Shown: one piece after another, positions 8,606 to 16,617 of the stretch | How the letters are laid out: every line of letters begins with the position of its first letter | Numbering within the stretch: position 1 is the stretch's first letter | Assembly: GCF_009866765.1 (NCBI RefSeq) | Contig: NZ_CP019431.1 | Coordinates: 186,001-250,000 of the forward strand | From: Pseudomonas sp. S35 | Lineage (GTDB): Bacteria; Pseudomonadota; Gammaproteobacteria; Pseudomonadales; Pseudomonadaceae | Length of the DNA: 64,000 nt | Reading direction: 5' to 3' | Position numbers and translations under genes: made by a program | Notes under the pieces: generated by a model | Databases searched by the model: none | What the model saw: only the letters and a program-made list of their open reading frames with translations | What the model was told of the DNA's origin: nothing

Positions 8606-8804
8606 CTAGATCTGGCCATTTTTGCTCTTCAACTGCTCATGCATCCACTGACCATCCCGCCGCATTTCCTCCCGCAAGCTCTCTATGTCCTCAGAAGAAA
8701 GCGAAAACAACGACCTTACGGGCGGCTCATACCTCCGCGACACCAATGAGAACGTCATCTCCAAGCTTCTGGATTTTCAGGATGGTTTCGTAATCTACTG
8801 TCAT
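8606..8804 (-). pseudogene. two overlapping small ORFs, possibly one frameshifted gene
   Basis: On the minus strand an ATG at 8804 opens 25 codons ('MTVDYETILKIQKLGDDVLIGVAEV', stop at 8727). A second frame from an ATG at 8758 runs 50 codons to 8606 and ends 'ESLREEMRRDGQWMHEQLKS'. Both look protein-like (charged, amphipathic), and joining them near 8730-8745 would give a single protein of about 67 residues. This suggests one small gene broken by a frameshift, or two overlapping genes. I recognise no family. It lies in the decayed zone between hsdR and the 193-aa gene. Confidence 0.3.
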
Positions 8805-8898
8805 CTTGGTTCCGCTCGATTGCTCTGGAGTGACTCCAGTTTTCGCTAACCAAGCGTTTTACTTCTAGGACAGCTTTTTGGCAGAGGGATATCACTTT

Positions 8899-9480
8899 AT
8901 GAGCGTAAGCACTCAACCCCAACTACTCTTACCCGACGTGCCGCCTGATGAAGCCCTGGATTTTATGGCGCTTGAAATCACGAATCATAGCGAGTCGGGA
9001 CGTAAAAATTTCTTGGTTCGGGTGCCTGCGGACAGGATTCAACACTTGGTCGGGCTCGTATTACGTACGTCGAAAATGTCAAAAATTTCGCTAGAAGATC
9101 AACTGATAAGCATCATAGGCACGGAAAACGGAAGGACTGTGCGGCGATACGTTAGCGGTCAAACACATATGGCTTGGCCGACGTATCAAAGGATATTGAT
9201 TTGGGCTCTTTCCGAAGGGTGGATCCAGGATTACGTTTTTGCGTTTTTGATCATGGAATCATTCCACAGAGAGGCTGCGCAGGTTGCAGTACGCGGTTTG
9301 AAGGAAAAGACCCGGAGGCAAATTACAGATTTTACGTTCACGAAAGCAGATTTGATCAGTGCCTTTAATGCGGCTTACAGAACCAAAGAACTTGAGCGGG
9401 GTGCTGCTACCGTTAATCGAGCTCAAACCAATAGCCAGTTCAAAGAAATGGCCATTGAGTTCGGTTTTGAGTTCGACTAA
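8899..9480 (+). CDS. unrecognised 193-aa island protein
   Basis: I do not recognise this protein. It is acidic and soluble, with no signal peptide or membrane segment. A central stretch 'ENGRTVRRYVSGQTHMAWPTYQ' (about residues 79-100) looks like a small helix-turn-helix of the kind that reads 'xRTVRRYLSGE', hinting at DNA binding. The ATG at 8899 is preceded by 'GAGGG'; a TTG seven codons upstream is less likely. It faces away from hsdR and ends directly against the integrase stop codon with no gap. That position between cargo and integrase suggests a regulator of RM expression or of island excision. This is inference only. Confidence 0.7.
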   Translation: MSVSTQPQLLLPDVPPDEALDFMALEITNHSESGRKNFLVRVPADRIQHLVGLVLRTSKMSKISLEDQLISIIGTENGRTVRRYVSGQTHMAWPTYQRILIWALSEGWIQDYVFAFLIMESFHREAAQVAVRGLKEKTRRQITDFTFTKADLISAFNAAYRTKELERGAATVNRAQTNSQFKEMAIEFGFEFD

Positions 9481-10554
9481 TCAAGCCAACTTGGCAGCCA
9501 GCTCTTCGGCCGTGATGTTGTAATACCGTTTCAGCATGTTCACTTCCCGATGCCCCGTCACGCTCGCAAGCTCGATCAGATTCGGTAGCTTGGTCGCAAG
9601 CCGACAGGTCGCCTCATGCCGCAGATCGTGAAAGCGCAGATTGACTAGGAAGTCTTCCTGAGGTGTTACCTGCGCCATCCCACAATCTCCCAAGTATTTC
9701 AGTCTGGCTCGCTCCAGACCTCGTACAAAGGCCTTCTTGAGCGCATCAGCGGTGGTGGGGAAGACTCGCCCGCACAGCGAACGCGGCAAGTCCTTCAGCA
9801 ACTGAATAGCCTTCGGCGAAAGCGGGACGGTTCTGGGCAGGCCGTTTTTGGTTGCGGGCAGATGCGCGGTTCTACGATCCAGATTCACATGCTTCCAGCG
9901 CAGCTCGAAAATCTCACCACGGCGCATCGCTGTCTCAATGGCCAATTGGACGATGGGCCGTATCCAAGGGTTGTGTGAGGCATCAGCATAGGTGCCGTCA
10001 GCACGGCGCTCACAAAGCTCCAAAGCGTCGAACATGTATTGCTCTTCAATTGGGTCAAGGCGTCGCGAGCGCTCGTCGTTGTAGCTGGGACGGCTGACCA
10101 TCCTGACTGGATTCTCTGCCATATGAATTCCCCACTCACGTCGAGCGACCTCGATCACGCATTGAAACAAAGCCAGCTCACGCTTCACCGTATTACCCTT
10201 GCGGATTTTCAAGCGCTCGTCACGGTAGCGGGCAAAGTCTGAAGAGGTGAGGGTGGCAACGATACGTGTTGCCAATGGATGACGCTTGAGCGCTTCCAGA
10301 CGTTTGATTTCCGAATACGCGCCTTTGTGCTTCGGAGCAATCTCAGAGATATAGCGATCAATAAGTTGATGAAAGGCGGTGCGTTCAGCCTCGACCCGAG
10401 AAACAAATATACCCCGGTCGATTTCGCTTTCGATCATGCGCGCCCAGGCTTGGGCATCGGATTTGGTTTCGAAGGTTTTGCGCTGGGCTGGGTAGCCCTT
10501 ACGGCGAATTTGCGCTTCCCACTGATACTCGCCACGATTCCTGATTGTTGCCAT
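9481..10554 (-). CDS. tyrosine site-specific integrase of the island
   Basis: A phage-type tyrosine recombinase of about 357 residues that inserts and excises the island at tRNA-Arg(CCG). It has an N-terminal arm-binding region starting 'MATIRNRGEYQWEAQIRR', a core-binding SAM-like domain, and a catalytic domain with Arg in 'AMRRGEIFELRW', 'HDLRH' (His-x-x-Arg), 'TGHRE' and the nucleophile Tyr in 'MLKRYYN'. I chose the ATG at 10554 because 'MATIR' is the usual start of the family; a TTG at 10587 would add 11 residues and overlap the repeat. It sits beside the tRNA and is transcribed away from it. All catalytic residues are present. Confidence 0.94.
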   Translation of the reverse strand: MATIRNRGEYQWEAQIRRKGYPAQRKTFETKSDAQAWARMIESEIDRGIFVSRVEAERTAFHQLIDRYISEIAPKHKGAYSEIKRLEALKRHPLATRIVATLTSSDFARYRDERLKIRKGNTVKRELALFQCVIEVARREWGIHMAENPVRMVSRPSYNDERSRRLDPIEEQYMFDALELCERRADGTYADASHNPWIRPIVQLAIETAMRRGEIFELRWKHVNLDRRTAHLPATKNGLPRTVPLSPKAIQLLKDLPRSLCGRVFPTTADALKKAFVRGLERARLKYLGDCGMAQVTPQEDFLVNLRFHDLRHEATCRLATKLPNLIELASVTGHREVNMLKRYYNITAEELAAKLA

Positions 10555-10577
10555 TTCGACCATTCCCGCCACGTTTA

Positions 10578-10601
10578 AGTGTGGCAAATTTGTGGCAAAA
10601 A
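10578..10601. repeat. 24-bp repeat inside right island end (arm-type site?)
   Basis: Identical to 1114-1137 and in the same orientation, with two 'GTGGCAAA' boxes one helical turn apart. It lies between the integrase start and the tRNA, overlapping the likely integrase promoter. Integrase binding here could therefore also regulate its own gene. The identity is seen directly; the function is inferred. Confidence 0.6.
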
Positions 10602-10668
10602 CGACTTTCAGGACTAGGACAGGTTTCTGTCAGGAGCGCTATCCCCTTGTAATACAAGAGAAAGAAGA

Positions 10669-10713
10669 TGGTGCACCCGGCGGGATTCGAACCCACGACC
10701 CCTGCCTTCGGAG
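10669..10713. repeat. island att site within tRNA-Arg
   Basis: The 45-bp copy that matches 963-1007 exactly. It covers the 3' part of the tRNA gene from the anticodon loop to CCA. Together the two copies bound an element of about 9.7 kb. Confidence 0.93.
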
Positions 10714-10745
10714 GGCAGTACTCTATCCAGCTGAGCTACGGATGC
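10669..10745 (-). tRNA. tRNA-Arg (anticodon CCG)
   Basis: The 77-nt minus-strand sequence folds into a cloverleaf. The acceptor GCATCCG pairs with CGGGTGC, with one wobble, and is followed by A-CCA. The D-arm has 'AGCTCAGCTGGATAGAG', the anticodon stem CTGCC/GGCAG holds the loop CTCCGAA (anticodon CCG), and the TψC arm has 'GGTTCGAATCC'. It reads CGG codons. Its 3' 45 bp are the island attachment core, and insertion has regenerated an intact gene. Confidence 0.97.
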
Positions 10746-10957
10746 TTGTGCGGGCGACATCATACCCATGTCGACCTTGGGCGTCCATGCTGGTCTTTGG
10801 CCCGTTAAAGGTAGGAATTTTCCTGACGAAGGCCCTGCGCCGCGCAACAGGGATCGATGTGCGCAAACCTGTCTGCGCTACGCTGATCCGAAAGATTCGG
10901 CAAATGCGCCGTTTTCGTTCTTTTTTTCGAACAGACTATTGCCCTGTACCCCCATTG

Positions 10958-10986
10958 ATCCTAGGATTCGTTTGAGATTTCAAACG
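10958..10986. promoter_or_regulatory. two adjacent palindromes upstream of gabD
   Basis: The 369-bp gap between the tRNA and gabD has no convincing gene. It contains ATCCTAGGAT (perfect, 10958-10967) directly followed by CGTTTGA-gatt-TCAAACG (10969-10986). Such dyads are typical of operator sites, and the position about 130 bp upstream of gabD fits a gab regulator. No regulator gene lies next to it, so the assignment is tentative. Confidence 0.35.
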
Positions 10987-11114
10987 CTCTGTCTCCCGTG
11001 CGCATTCAACTTCCTCGCGTGCTGGGGCTGATTTCCCTGACGGCAGCCCACAAGGCGCCTTTCAACAACTCTAATTCGCTCCGCGTGCGCGCGGTGCTGT
11101 TAAGGAAAGCCGAC

Positions 11115-12557
11115 ATGCAGCTCAAAGATACCCAGTTGTTCCGCCAGCAAGCCTTTATCGATGGCGCTTGGGTCGATGCGGACAATGGTCAAACCATCAA
11201 GGTCAACAACCCTGCCACGGGCGAGATTCTCGGTACCGTGCCAAAGATGGGCGCCGCGGAAACCCGCCGTGCCATCGAAGCCGCTGACAAGGCCCTGCCG
11301 GCCTGGCGTGCACTGACCGCCAAGGAGCGCGCCAACAAGCTGCGCCGTTGGTTCGAACTGCTGATCGAAAACCAGGACGACCTTGGTCGCCTGATGACCC
11401 TCGAACAAGGCAAGCCGCTGGCTGAAGCCAAGGGCGAGATCGTCTATGCCGCTTCCTTTATCGAGTGGTTCGCTGAGGAAGCCAAGCGCATCTACGGTGA
11501 CGTGATTCCCGGCCACCAGCCTGACAAGCGCCTGATCGTGATCAAGCAGCCAATCGGCGTGACCGCTGCCATCACCCCGTGGAACTTCCCTGCGGCGATG
11601 ATCACCCGTAAAGCCGGCCCGGCCCTGGCCGCCGGTTGCACCATGGTGATCAAGCCTGCGTCGCAAACCCCGTTCTCGGCCCTGGCCCTGGTTGAGCTGG
11701 CGCACCGTGCCGGTATTCCGAAAGGCGTGCTGAGCGTGGTTACCGGCAGCGCCGGCGACATCGGCGGCGAGCTGACCAGCAACCCGATCGTGCGTAAATT
11801 GTCCTTTACGGGTTCGACCGAAATCGGTCGTCAGCTGATGGCCGAATGCGCCAAGGACATCAAGAAAGTGTCCCTGGAGCTGGGCGGCAACGCGCCGTTC
11901 ATCGTGTTCGACGACGCGGACCTGGATAAGGCCGTCGAAGGCGCGATCATTTCCAAGTACCGCAACAACGGCCAGACCTGCGTCTGCGCCAACCGCCTGT
12001 ACATCCAGGATTCGGTGTACGACGCGTTCGCCGAAAAACTCAAAGTGGCCGTGGCCAAACTCAAGATCGGCAACGGTCTGGAAGACGGCACCACCACCGG
12101 CCCGCTGATCGACGAAAAAGCCGTGGCCAAGGTTCAGGAACACATCGCTGATGCCCTGAGCAAAGGCGCCAAGCTGTTGGCCGGTGGCAAGGTGATGGAA
12201 GGCAACTTCTTCGAGCCAACCATCCTGGTCGACGTGCCGAAAAACGCCGCTGTCGCCAAGGAAGAAACCTTCGGTCCGCTGGCGCCGCTGTTCCGTTTCA
12301 AAGACGAAGCCGAAGTGATCGCGATGTCCAACGACACCGAGTTCGGCCTGGCCTCGTACTTCTACGCCCGCGACCTGGGCCGTGTGTTCCGTGTGGCCGA
12401 AGCCCTGGAATACGGCATGGTCGGCGTCAACACCGGGTTGATCTCCAACGAAGTGGCGCCGTTCGGCGGCATCAAGGCCTCGGGCCTGGGCCGTGAAGGC
12501 TCCAAGTACGGGATCGAGGATTACCTGGAAATCAAATACCTCTGCCTGGGCATCTAA
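11115..12557 (+). CDS. gabD: succinate/glutarate semialdehyde dehydrogenase GabD
   Basis: A 480-residue NAD(P)+-dependent aldehyde dehydrogenase that oxidises succinate semialdehyde to succinate. In Pseudomonas it also oxidises glutarate semialdehyde from lysine/5-aminovalerate breakdown (DavD). It has the 'ITPWNFP' substrate loop, 'FTGSTEIG' cofactor motif, 'LELGGNAPF' with the general-base Glu, and the catalytic Cys at about residue 289 in 'NGQTCVCANR'. The start ATG has 'AAGGAAAG' upstream, and the length equals known Pseudomonas GabD. It precedes gabT, whose product makes its substrate. Confidence 0.96.
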   Translation: MQLKDTQLFRQQAFIDGAWVDADNGQTIKVNNPATGEILGTVPKMGAAETRRAIEAADKALPAWRALTAKERANKLRRWFELLIENQDDLGRLMTLEQGKPLAEAKGEIVYAASFIEWFAEEAKRIYGDVIPGHQPDKRLIVIKQPIGVTAAITPWNFPAAMITRKAGPALAAGCTMVIKPASQTPFSALALVELAHRAGIPKGVLSVVTGSAGDIGGELTSNPIVRKLSFTGSTEIGRQLMAECAKDIKKVSLELGGNAPFIVFDDADLDKAVEGAIISKYRNNGQTCVCANRLYIQDSVYDAFAEKLKVAVAKLKIGNGLEDGTTTGPLIDEKAVAKVQEHIADALSKGAKLLAGGKVMEGNFFEPTILVDVPKNAAVAKEETFGPLAPLFRFKDEAEVIAMSNDTEFGLASYFYARDLGRVFRVAEALEYGMVGVNTGLISNEVAPFGGIKASGLGREGSKYGIEDYLEIKYLCLGI

Positions 12558-12580
12558 GCCCCGGTTTGGCATTGCAGTAA

Positions 12581-12614
12581 ACGCAAAGGGCACGAGAGCG
12601 CTGACCCTTTGCGT
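12581..12614. terminator. hairpin between gabD and gabT
   Basis: A perfect 10-bp inverted repeat (ACGCAAAGGG / CCCTTTGCGT) with a 14-base loop, followed by 'GTTTTA'. The T-run is short. It could be a weak terminator or an mRNA-stabilising hairpin that lowers gabT relative to gabD. Confidence 0.5.
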
Positions 12615-12740
12615 GTTTTACACCGTTATTCGTAGTGACCGGGAACGCTGCGGCAGTCGATCATCGCATGCTGTTGCAGGTGCCTCCCCGCCACGTATTC
12701 CTTGAACCACGCCACCCGATGAGTGGCGAATGAGGACTTT

Positions 12741-14018
12741 ATGAGCAAGACCAACGCATCCCTGATGAAACGCCGCGAAGCCGCTGTACCGCGCGGTGTT
12801 GGCCAGATTCACCCGATCTTCGCCGAGTCGGCGAAGAACGCCACCGTGACCGACGTTGAAGGTCGCGAGTTCATCGACTTCGCCGGCGGTATCGCCGTGC
12901 TGAACACCGGCCACGTGCACCCGAAGATCATCGCCGCCGTGACCGAGCAGCTGAACAAGCTGACCCACACCTGCTTCCAGGTACTGGCCTACGAGCCTTA
13001 CGTAGAAGTGTGCGAAAAGATCAACGCCAAGGTGCCAGGTGATTTCGTCAAGAAAACCCTGCTGGTCACCACCGGTTCCGAAGCTGTCGAAAACGCCGTG
13101 AAAATCGCCCGCGCCGCCACTGGCCGTGCTGGCGTGATCGCCTTCACCGGCGCTTACCACGGCCGCACCATGATGACCCTGGGTCTGACCGGTAAAGTCG
13201 TGCCTTACTCGGCCGGCATGGGGCTGATGCCAGGCGGCGTGTTCCGCGCGCTGTACCCGAACGAGCTGCACGGCGTGAGCGACGACGATTCCATCGCCAG
13301 CATCGAACGCATCTTCAAGAACGACGCCGAGCCGCGTGACATCGCGGCCATCATCATCGAGCCGGTGCAGGGTGAAGGCGGTTTTTACGTCGCGCCTAAG
13401 TCGTTCATGAAGCGCCTGCGCGAACTGTGCGACAAGCACGGCATCCTGCTGATCGCTGATGAAGTGCAAACCGGTGCCGGCCGTACCGGTACCTTCTTCG
13501 CCATGGAACAGATGGGCGTTGCCGCCGACCTGACCACCTTCGCCAAGTCCATCGCTGGCGGCTTCCCGCTGGCCGGTGTGTGCGGCAAGGCCGAATACAT
13601 GGACGCCATCGCGCCAGGCGGCCTGGGCGGCACCTACGCCGGTAGCCCGATCGCGTGCGCCGCTGCGCTGGCGGTGATGGAAGTGTTTGAAGAAGAGCAC
13701 CTGCTGGACCGCTGCAAGGCAGTGGGCGAGCGCCTGGTGACTGGCCTCAAGGCTATCCAGGCCAAGTACCCGGTGATCGGCGAAGTCCGTGCCCTGGGCG
13801 CGATGATCGCTGTGGAGCTGTTCGAAGACGGCGACAGCCACAAGCCGAACGCCGCCGCCGTTGCCGCTGTGGTGGCCAAGGCGCGTGACAAGGGCTTGAT
13901 CCTGCTGTCCTGCGGTACCTACGGCAACGTGTTGCGTGTACTGGTGCCGCTGACCTCGCCAGACGAGCAGTTGGACAAAGGCTTGGCGATCATCGAAGAG
14001 TGCTTCTCCGAGCTGTAA
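12741..14018 (+). CDS. gabT: 4-aminobutyrate aminotransferase GabT
   Basis: A 425-residue class III PLP-dependent aminotransferase. It transfers the amino group of GABA (and 5-aminovalerate, as DavT) to 2-oxoglutarate, giving the semialdehyde oxidised by GabD. It has 'GSEAVENAVKIAR' (cofactor phosphate binding), 'GAYHGRT', 'EPVQGEGG', 'IADEVQTGAGRTG' with the PLP-ring Asp, and the Schiff-base Lys at about residue 269 in 'TTFAKSIAGG'. The ATG at 12741 follows 'GAGGA'. The 183-bp gap from gabD holds a hairpin. The gene pair and order match other pseudomonads. Confidence 0.96.
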   Translation: MSKTNASLMKRREAAVPRGVGQIHPIFAESAKNATVTDVEGREFIDFAGGIAVLNTGHVHPKIIAAVTEQLNKLTHTCFQVLAYEPYVEVCEKINAKVPGDFVKKTLLVTTGSEAVENAVKIARAATGRAGVIAFTGAYHGRTMMTLGLTGKVVPYSAGMGLMPGGVFRALYPNELHGVSDDDSIASIERIFKNDAEPRDIAAIIIEPVQGEGGFYVAPKSFMKRLRELCDKHGILLIADEVQTGAGRTGTFFAMEQMGVAADLTTFAKSIAGGFPLAGVCGKAEYMDAIAPGGLGGTYAGSPIACAAALAVMEVFEEEHLLDRCKAVGERLVTGLKAIQAKYPVIGEVRALGAMIAVELFEDGDSHKPNAAAVAAVVAKARDKGLILLSCGTYGNVLRVLVPLTSPDEQLDKGLAIIEECFSEL

Positions 14019-14028
14019 CGCAGCCCCT

Positions 14029-14054
14029 GTAGGAGCGAGCAAGCTTGCTCCTAC
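14029..14054. repeat. REP-like palindrome after gabT
   Basis: Inverted repeat GTAGGAGCGAGC / AAGCTTGCTCCTAC, a known kind of short interspersed palindrome in Pseudomonas intergenic regions. It is distinct from the GGGAGGGGGCTTGC type elsewhere in the window. Confidence 0.7.
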
Positions 14055-14061
14055 AAATAAC

Positions 14062-14085
14062 AAAAAACCGCTTCGGCGGTTTTTT
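14062..14085. terminator. terminator of the gab genes
   Basis: CCGC-ttcg-GCGG stem with a stable UUCG-type tetraloop, flanked by A6 and T6. It is a compact bidirectional Rho-independent terminator. Confidence 0.9.
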
Positions 14086-14154
14086 GTGCCCCGACATTTT
14101 ACGCAGTCGGCGTCATTGGCTAAGGTTGCAAGCATTGCCGATGGAGCGTGCTGG

Positions 14155-15372
14155 ATGACTGCAGTTGATTTACCGGCTGTACCCCGAGTGTTGATTGCCG
14201 AGGCAGACCCTTGGTCGCGGGATCTGCTCAAGCAAGTGCTGTTGAACGTGCGCTGCGATGCGCGGCTGGATGTGTGTGCCGATGGCCAGCACGCAGCGAC
14301 GTTGCTGCGAGAAAAGGCCTACGACCTGATCCTGGCAGATTGGGAGCTACCGGGCATCGACGGCCTGAGCCTGCTGCGCAACGTGCGCCAGCAGCGGCGC
14401 TCGCCCGTGTTGCCGTTCATTCTGCTGAGCAGCCGCAACGACAGCGCCAGCGTGCGTGAAGCACTGCCCCTGGCGCCGACGGCGTACCTCACCAAACCCC
14501 TGAACATGGAAAGCCTGACCCAGCGCCTGCAAGACCTGCTGCTCAACGAAGGCGAAACCGTTTACTGCGAAATCCCCGCCCTGGCACCGGGCATGACCTT
14601 GCCGGTGTTCCTGGAGCGCCGTCGCGAAGCGTCCGATGGCGCGCCGTTGCGAGTCGACGTCAAAGCAGCCGTACAGGCCAGCCTCGGGCCCGATGGGCTG
14701 GACCTCAAGCGCCTGGAGGACCAGGTGCGCATGGACCCGCAAATCACCGCCGTGCTGGTCGCCGCCGCCAACAGCGCCGGTCATCACGGCACGCCGGTGC
14801 AGACCTTGCCGGCGGCACTGCACGCACTCGGCGCCGGTCAAAGCATGAACCTGATCCTCGGCCTGGCCCTCAAGCACAACGTGGTGCTGGGCGACCCCGG
14901 CCTGGTGGCCTACGCCGAGCGCCATTGGCAGGTGTCCCAGGACACCGCCGACTACGCCCGTCACCTGGCGCGCATGCTGGAGTTGGACCACGAACGCTGC
15001 TACAGCGCCGGCATCCTGCATCGGTTGGGCGACCTGGCATTGCTGCGCTGCCTGGAAGACTGGCGCCAGGGCGGTGGGGCGTTGGATGACGAGACGGTTG
15101 GCGAGTCCCTCTACACCTTCGGGGCCGCCTATGGTTCGGCGTTGCGGGCGCGCTGGCGCTTGCCGCTGGAGTTGCGCCAGCTGATTGCGGCGGTTTATTC
15201 GCTGGAAGGCGGGGTGTATGGCCGCGATGCGCTGGTGGTGAACCTGGCGGCGCAGATGGCACGGTTGACTGAGCGTGAAGGCCTGGAAGAACTGGCCCGT
15301 GGCAAGACCGCACGTTTGCTCAAGATCGGGTTGTCGGAGCTGATGCGGGTGCGCAAACCTAGAGAACAATGA
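14155..15372 (+). CDS. response regulator with HDOD output domain
   Basis: A 405-residue cytoplasmic protein. Residues about 10-125 form a receiver domain: acidic pocket 'EADPW', phospho-acceptor Asp in 'LILADWELPG', and Lys in 'YLTKPL'. The second half resembles an HDOD domain ('MDPQITAVLVAAANSAG...' and 'YSAGILHRLGDLALLRCLED'), a non-catalytic HD-like fold used in signalling and motility. The ATG at 14155 has 'GGAGCG' upstream. No kinase is adjacent, so the input is unknown. It occupies the same place after gabT as a homologous gene in other pseudomonads. Confidence 0.85.
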   Translation: MTAVDLPAVPRVLIAEADPWSRDLLKQVLLNVRCDARLDVCADGQHAATLLREKAYDLILADWELPGIDGLSLLRNVRQQRRSPVLPFILLSSRNDSASVREALPLAPTAYLTKPLNMESLTQRLQDLLLNEGETVYCEIPALAPGMTLPVFLERRREASDGAPLRVDVKAAVQASLGPDGLDLKRLEDQVRMDPQITAVLVAAANSAGHHGTPVQTLPAALHALGAGQSMNLILGLALKHNVVLGDPGLVAYAERHWQVSQDTADYARHLARMLELDHERCYSAGILHRLGDLALLRCLEDWRQGGGALDDETVGESLYTFGAAYGSALRARWRLPLELRQLIAAVYSLEGGVYGRDALVVNLAAQMARLTEREGLEELARGKTARLLKIGLSELMRVRKPREQ

Positions 15373-15377
15373 AACTC

Positions 15378-15411
15378 AACTGTGGGAGGGGGCTTGCCCC
15401 CTCCCACAGTT
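15378..15411. repeat. perfect REP palindrome between convergent genes
   Basis: AACTGTGGGAGGGGGC and its exact complement are separated by TT. It lies in the 55-bp gap between two converging genes, where it could also end transcription from both sides, although there is no T-run. Confidence 0.9.
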
Positions 15412-15427
15412 GATCTGTGTTGATCTT

Positions 15428-16429
15428 CTAGCCCGCAACCACGCGGTTTTTGCCCAGGCGCTTGGCCTCATACATCGCCGCATCGGCGCGGGCGAACAGG
15501 CTGTCCAGGGTCGAGTCTTCTTCGGTGAGGCTGGCCAGGCCCTGGCTGATGGTCACGCCGAACGCCTGGCCTTCATAGCTGAAACGCAGTTCCTGGATTT
15601 CCTTGCCCAGGCGCTCGGCCACTTGCAACGCCATTTCTGGCGCGCAGCCCGGCAGTACGGCGGCAAACTCTTCGCCGCCAATACGCCCGAACAGGTCGCC
15701 ACGGCGCAATACACCGCGACCGCTCTCGGCGATACGCCGCAGTACCTGATCGCCTTCAAGGTGGCCGTAGGTGTCGTTGACGTCCTTGAAATCATCGATG
15801 TCCAGCAGCAGGAAGGCCAGCGGTGCGCCTTGGGCGCAGGCGGTGTCGAAGGCCTGGTTGGCGCATTCGAAGAAGTGCCGGCGGTTGCTGCTCTGGGTCA
15901 GCACGTCAGTGGTGGCGAGGCGGTGCAGTTCCAGTTCCAGCTGCTTCTTTTCGGTGACGTCTTCGGCCATGCCGACGACGATCACCGGCTCGCCCGGTTC
16001 GACCTGCTGGTTGATGTAGCACTTGTCGCTCAGCCAGCGGATCTGGCCGTCGGCGGTGATGATGCGGTACTCGCGATCTTCTACGGCGCCCTGTTCCAGC
16101 ACGCGGGCCAGGCTGTGTTCGGCGTAGTCGAGGTCTTCGGGGTGAATGCTGTTGCGCCATTCCCGATGGTCGGCAAGCAACAGGCCGGCGGAACGGCCGA
16201 ATATCCGCTCGTAGGCCGGGCTCACATACAGCACGCGGCGAGTCTCCCAATCGATGGCCCACAGCACAGCATTCACACTGACCAGCAGCGAGCTCAGCAA
16301 TTGTTCGCGTTCACTCAGTCGCTCGACTTCACCCTGGGCATGCACCAGCGCCAGCAGGGTCGCCGCCGCAGCCGGACGTGGAGGTTCAGTGGTTGGGATG
16401 TCGGTAGGGACAGGCTTTTCGTGAACCAT
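15428..16429 (-). CDS. PAS-GGDEF diguanylate cyclase
   Basis: A cytoplasmic protein of about 333 residues. A short N-terminal helix is followed by a PAS domain (about residues 45-165, ending 'GMAEDVTEKKQLELEL') and a GGDEF domain with signature 'IGGEEF'. This should make the second messenger c-di-GMP from two GTP. Substrate-binding residues ('DIDDFKDVNDTYGH') are intact, so it looks active. No membrane segment or EAL domain is present. The ATG at 16429 follows 'AGAGAG'; a GTG two codons upstream is possible. The PAS ligand is unknown. Confidence 0.92.
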   Translation of the reverse strand: MVHEKPVPTDIPTTEPPRPAAAATLLALVHAQGEVERLSEREQLLSSLLVSVNAVLWAIDWETRRVLYVSPAYERIFGRSAGLLLADHREWRNSIHPEDLDYAEHSLARVLEQGAVEDREYRIITADGQIRWLSDKCYINQQVEPGEPVIVVGMAEDVTEKKQLELELHRLATTDVLTQSSNRRHFFECANQAFDTACAQGAPLAFLLLDIDDFKDVNDTYGHLEGDQVLRRIAESGRGVLRRGDLFGRIGGEEFAAVLPGCAPEMALQVAERLGKEIQELRFSYEGQAFGVTISQGLASLTEEDSTLDSLFARADAAMYEAKRLGKNRVVAG

Positions 16430-16588
16430 CGGCACAACTCTCTCTGGGCGCGCCGCAGGATGGAGCAGCGGTCACAACAAGGGGCCACCATGATGGCGAA
16501 GTGTTCATTGAGAGAAGGTAAATGCGATGAAGTTCCGTGAACGGTGCCGATTGGCGGTGCCCGGAAAATGACGCCAAAAAGAGGGTGC

Positions 16589-16610
16589 GTGGGAGGGCGC
16601 ACCCTCCCAC
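16589..16610. repeat. short REP palindrome downstream of desA
   Basis: GTGGGAGGG-cgca-CCCTCCCAC, a shortened member of the local REP family. It sits immediately after the desA stop and may act as its transcription end. Confidence 0.75.
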
Positions 16611-16617
16611 AGCACGG

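Noticed and set aside
8422..8619. 65-codon minus-strand frame between hsdR and the 193-aa gene
   Set aside because: No convincing ribosome site, no family likeness, and it lies in a decayed segment. A real small gene cannot be excluded, but I cannot support it.
10587..10587. TTG start for the integrase, adding 11 residues
   Set aside because: It would begin inside the 24-bp repeat, has no good ribosome site, and the family normally starts at 'MATIR'.
11100..12593. Long open frame antisense to gabD (and similar long antisense frames over gabT, triC, cysW and the TonB receptor)
   Set aside because: High-GC codon bias leaves few stops on the opposite strand. The sense frames have full family motifs, while the antisense products are His/Gln/Arg-rich without any recognisable domain or ribosome site.
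15378..15411. CRISPR array built from the GTGGGAGGGGGCTTGC repeats
   Set aside because: The copies are scattered, palindromic, intergenic and not regularly spaced with unique spacers, and there are no cas genes. They are REP/BIME elements.
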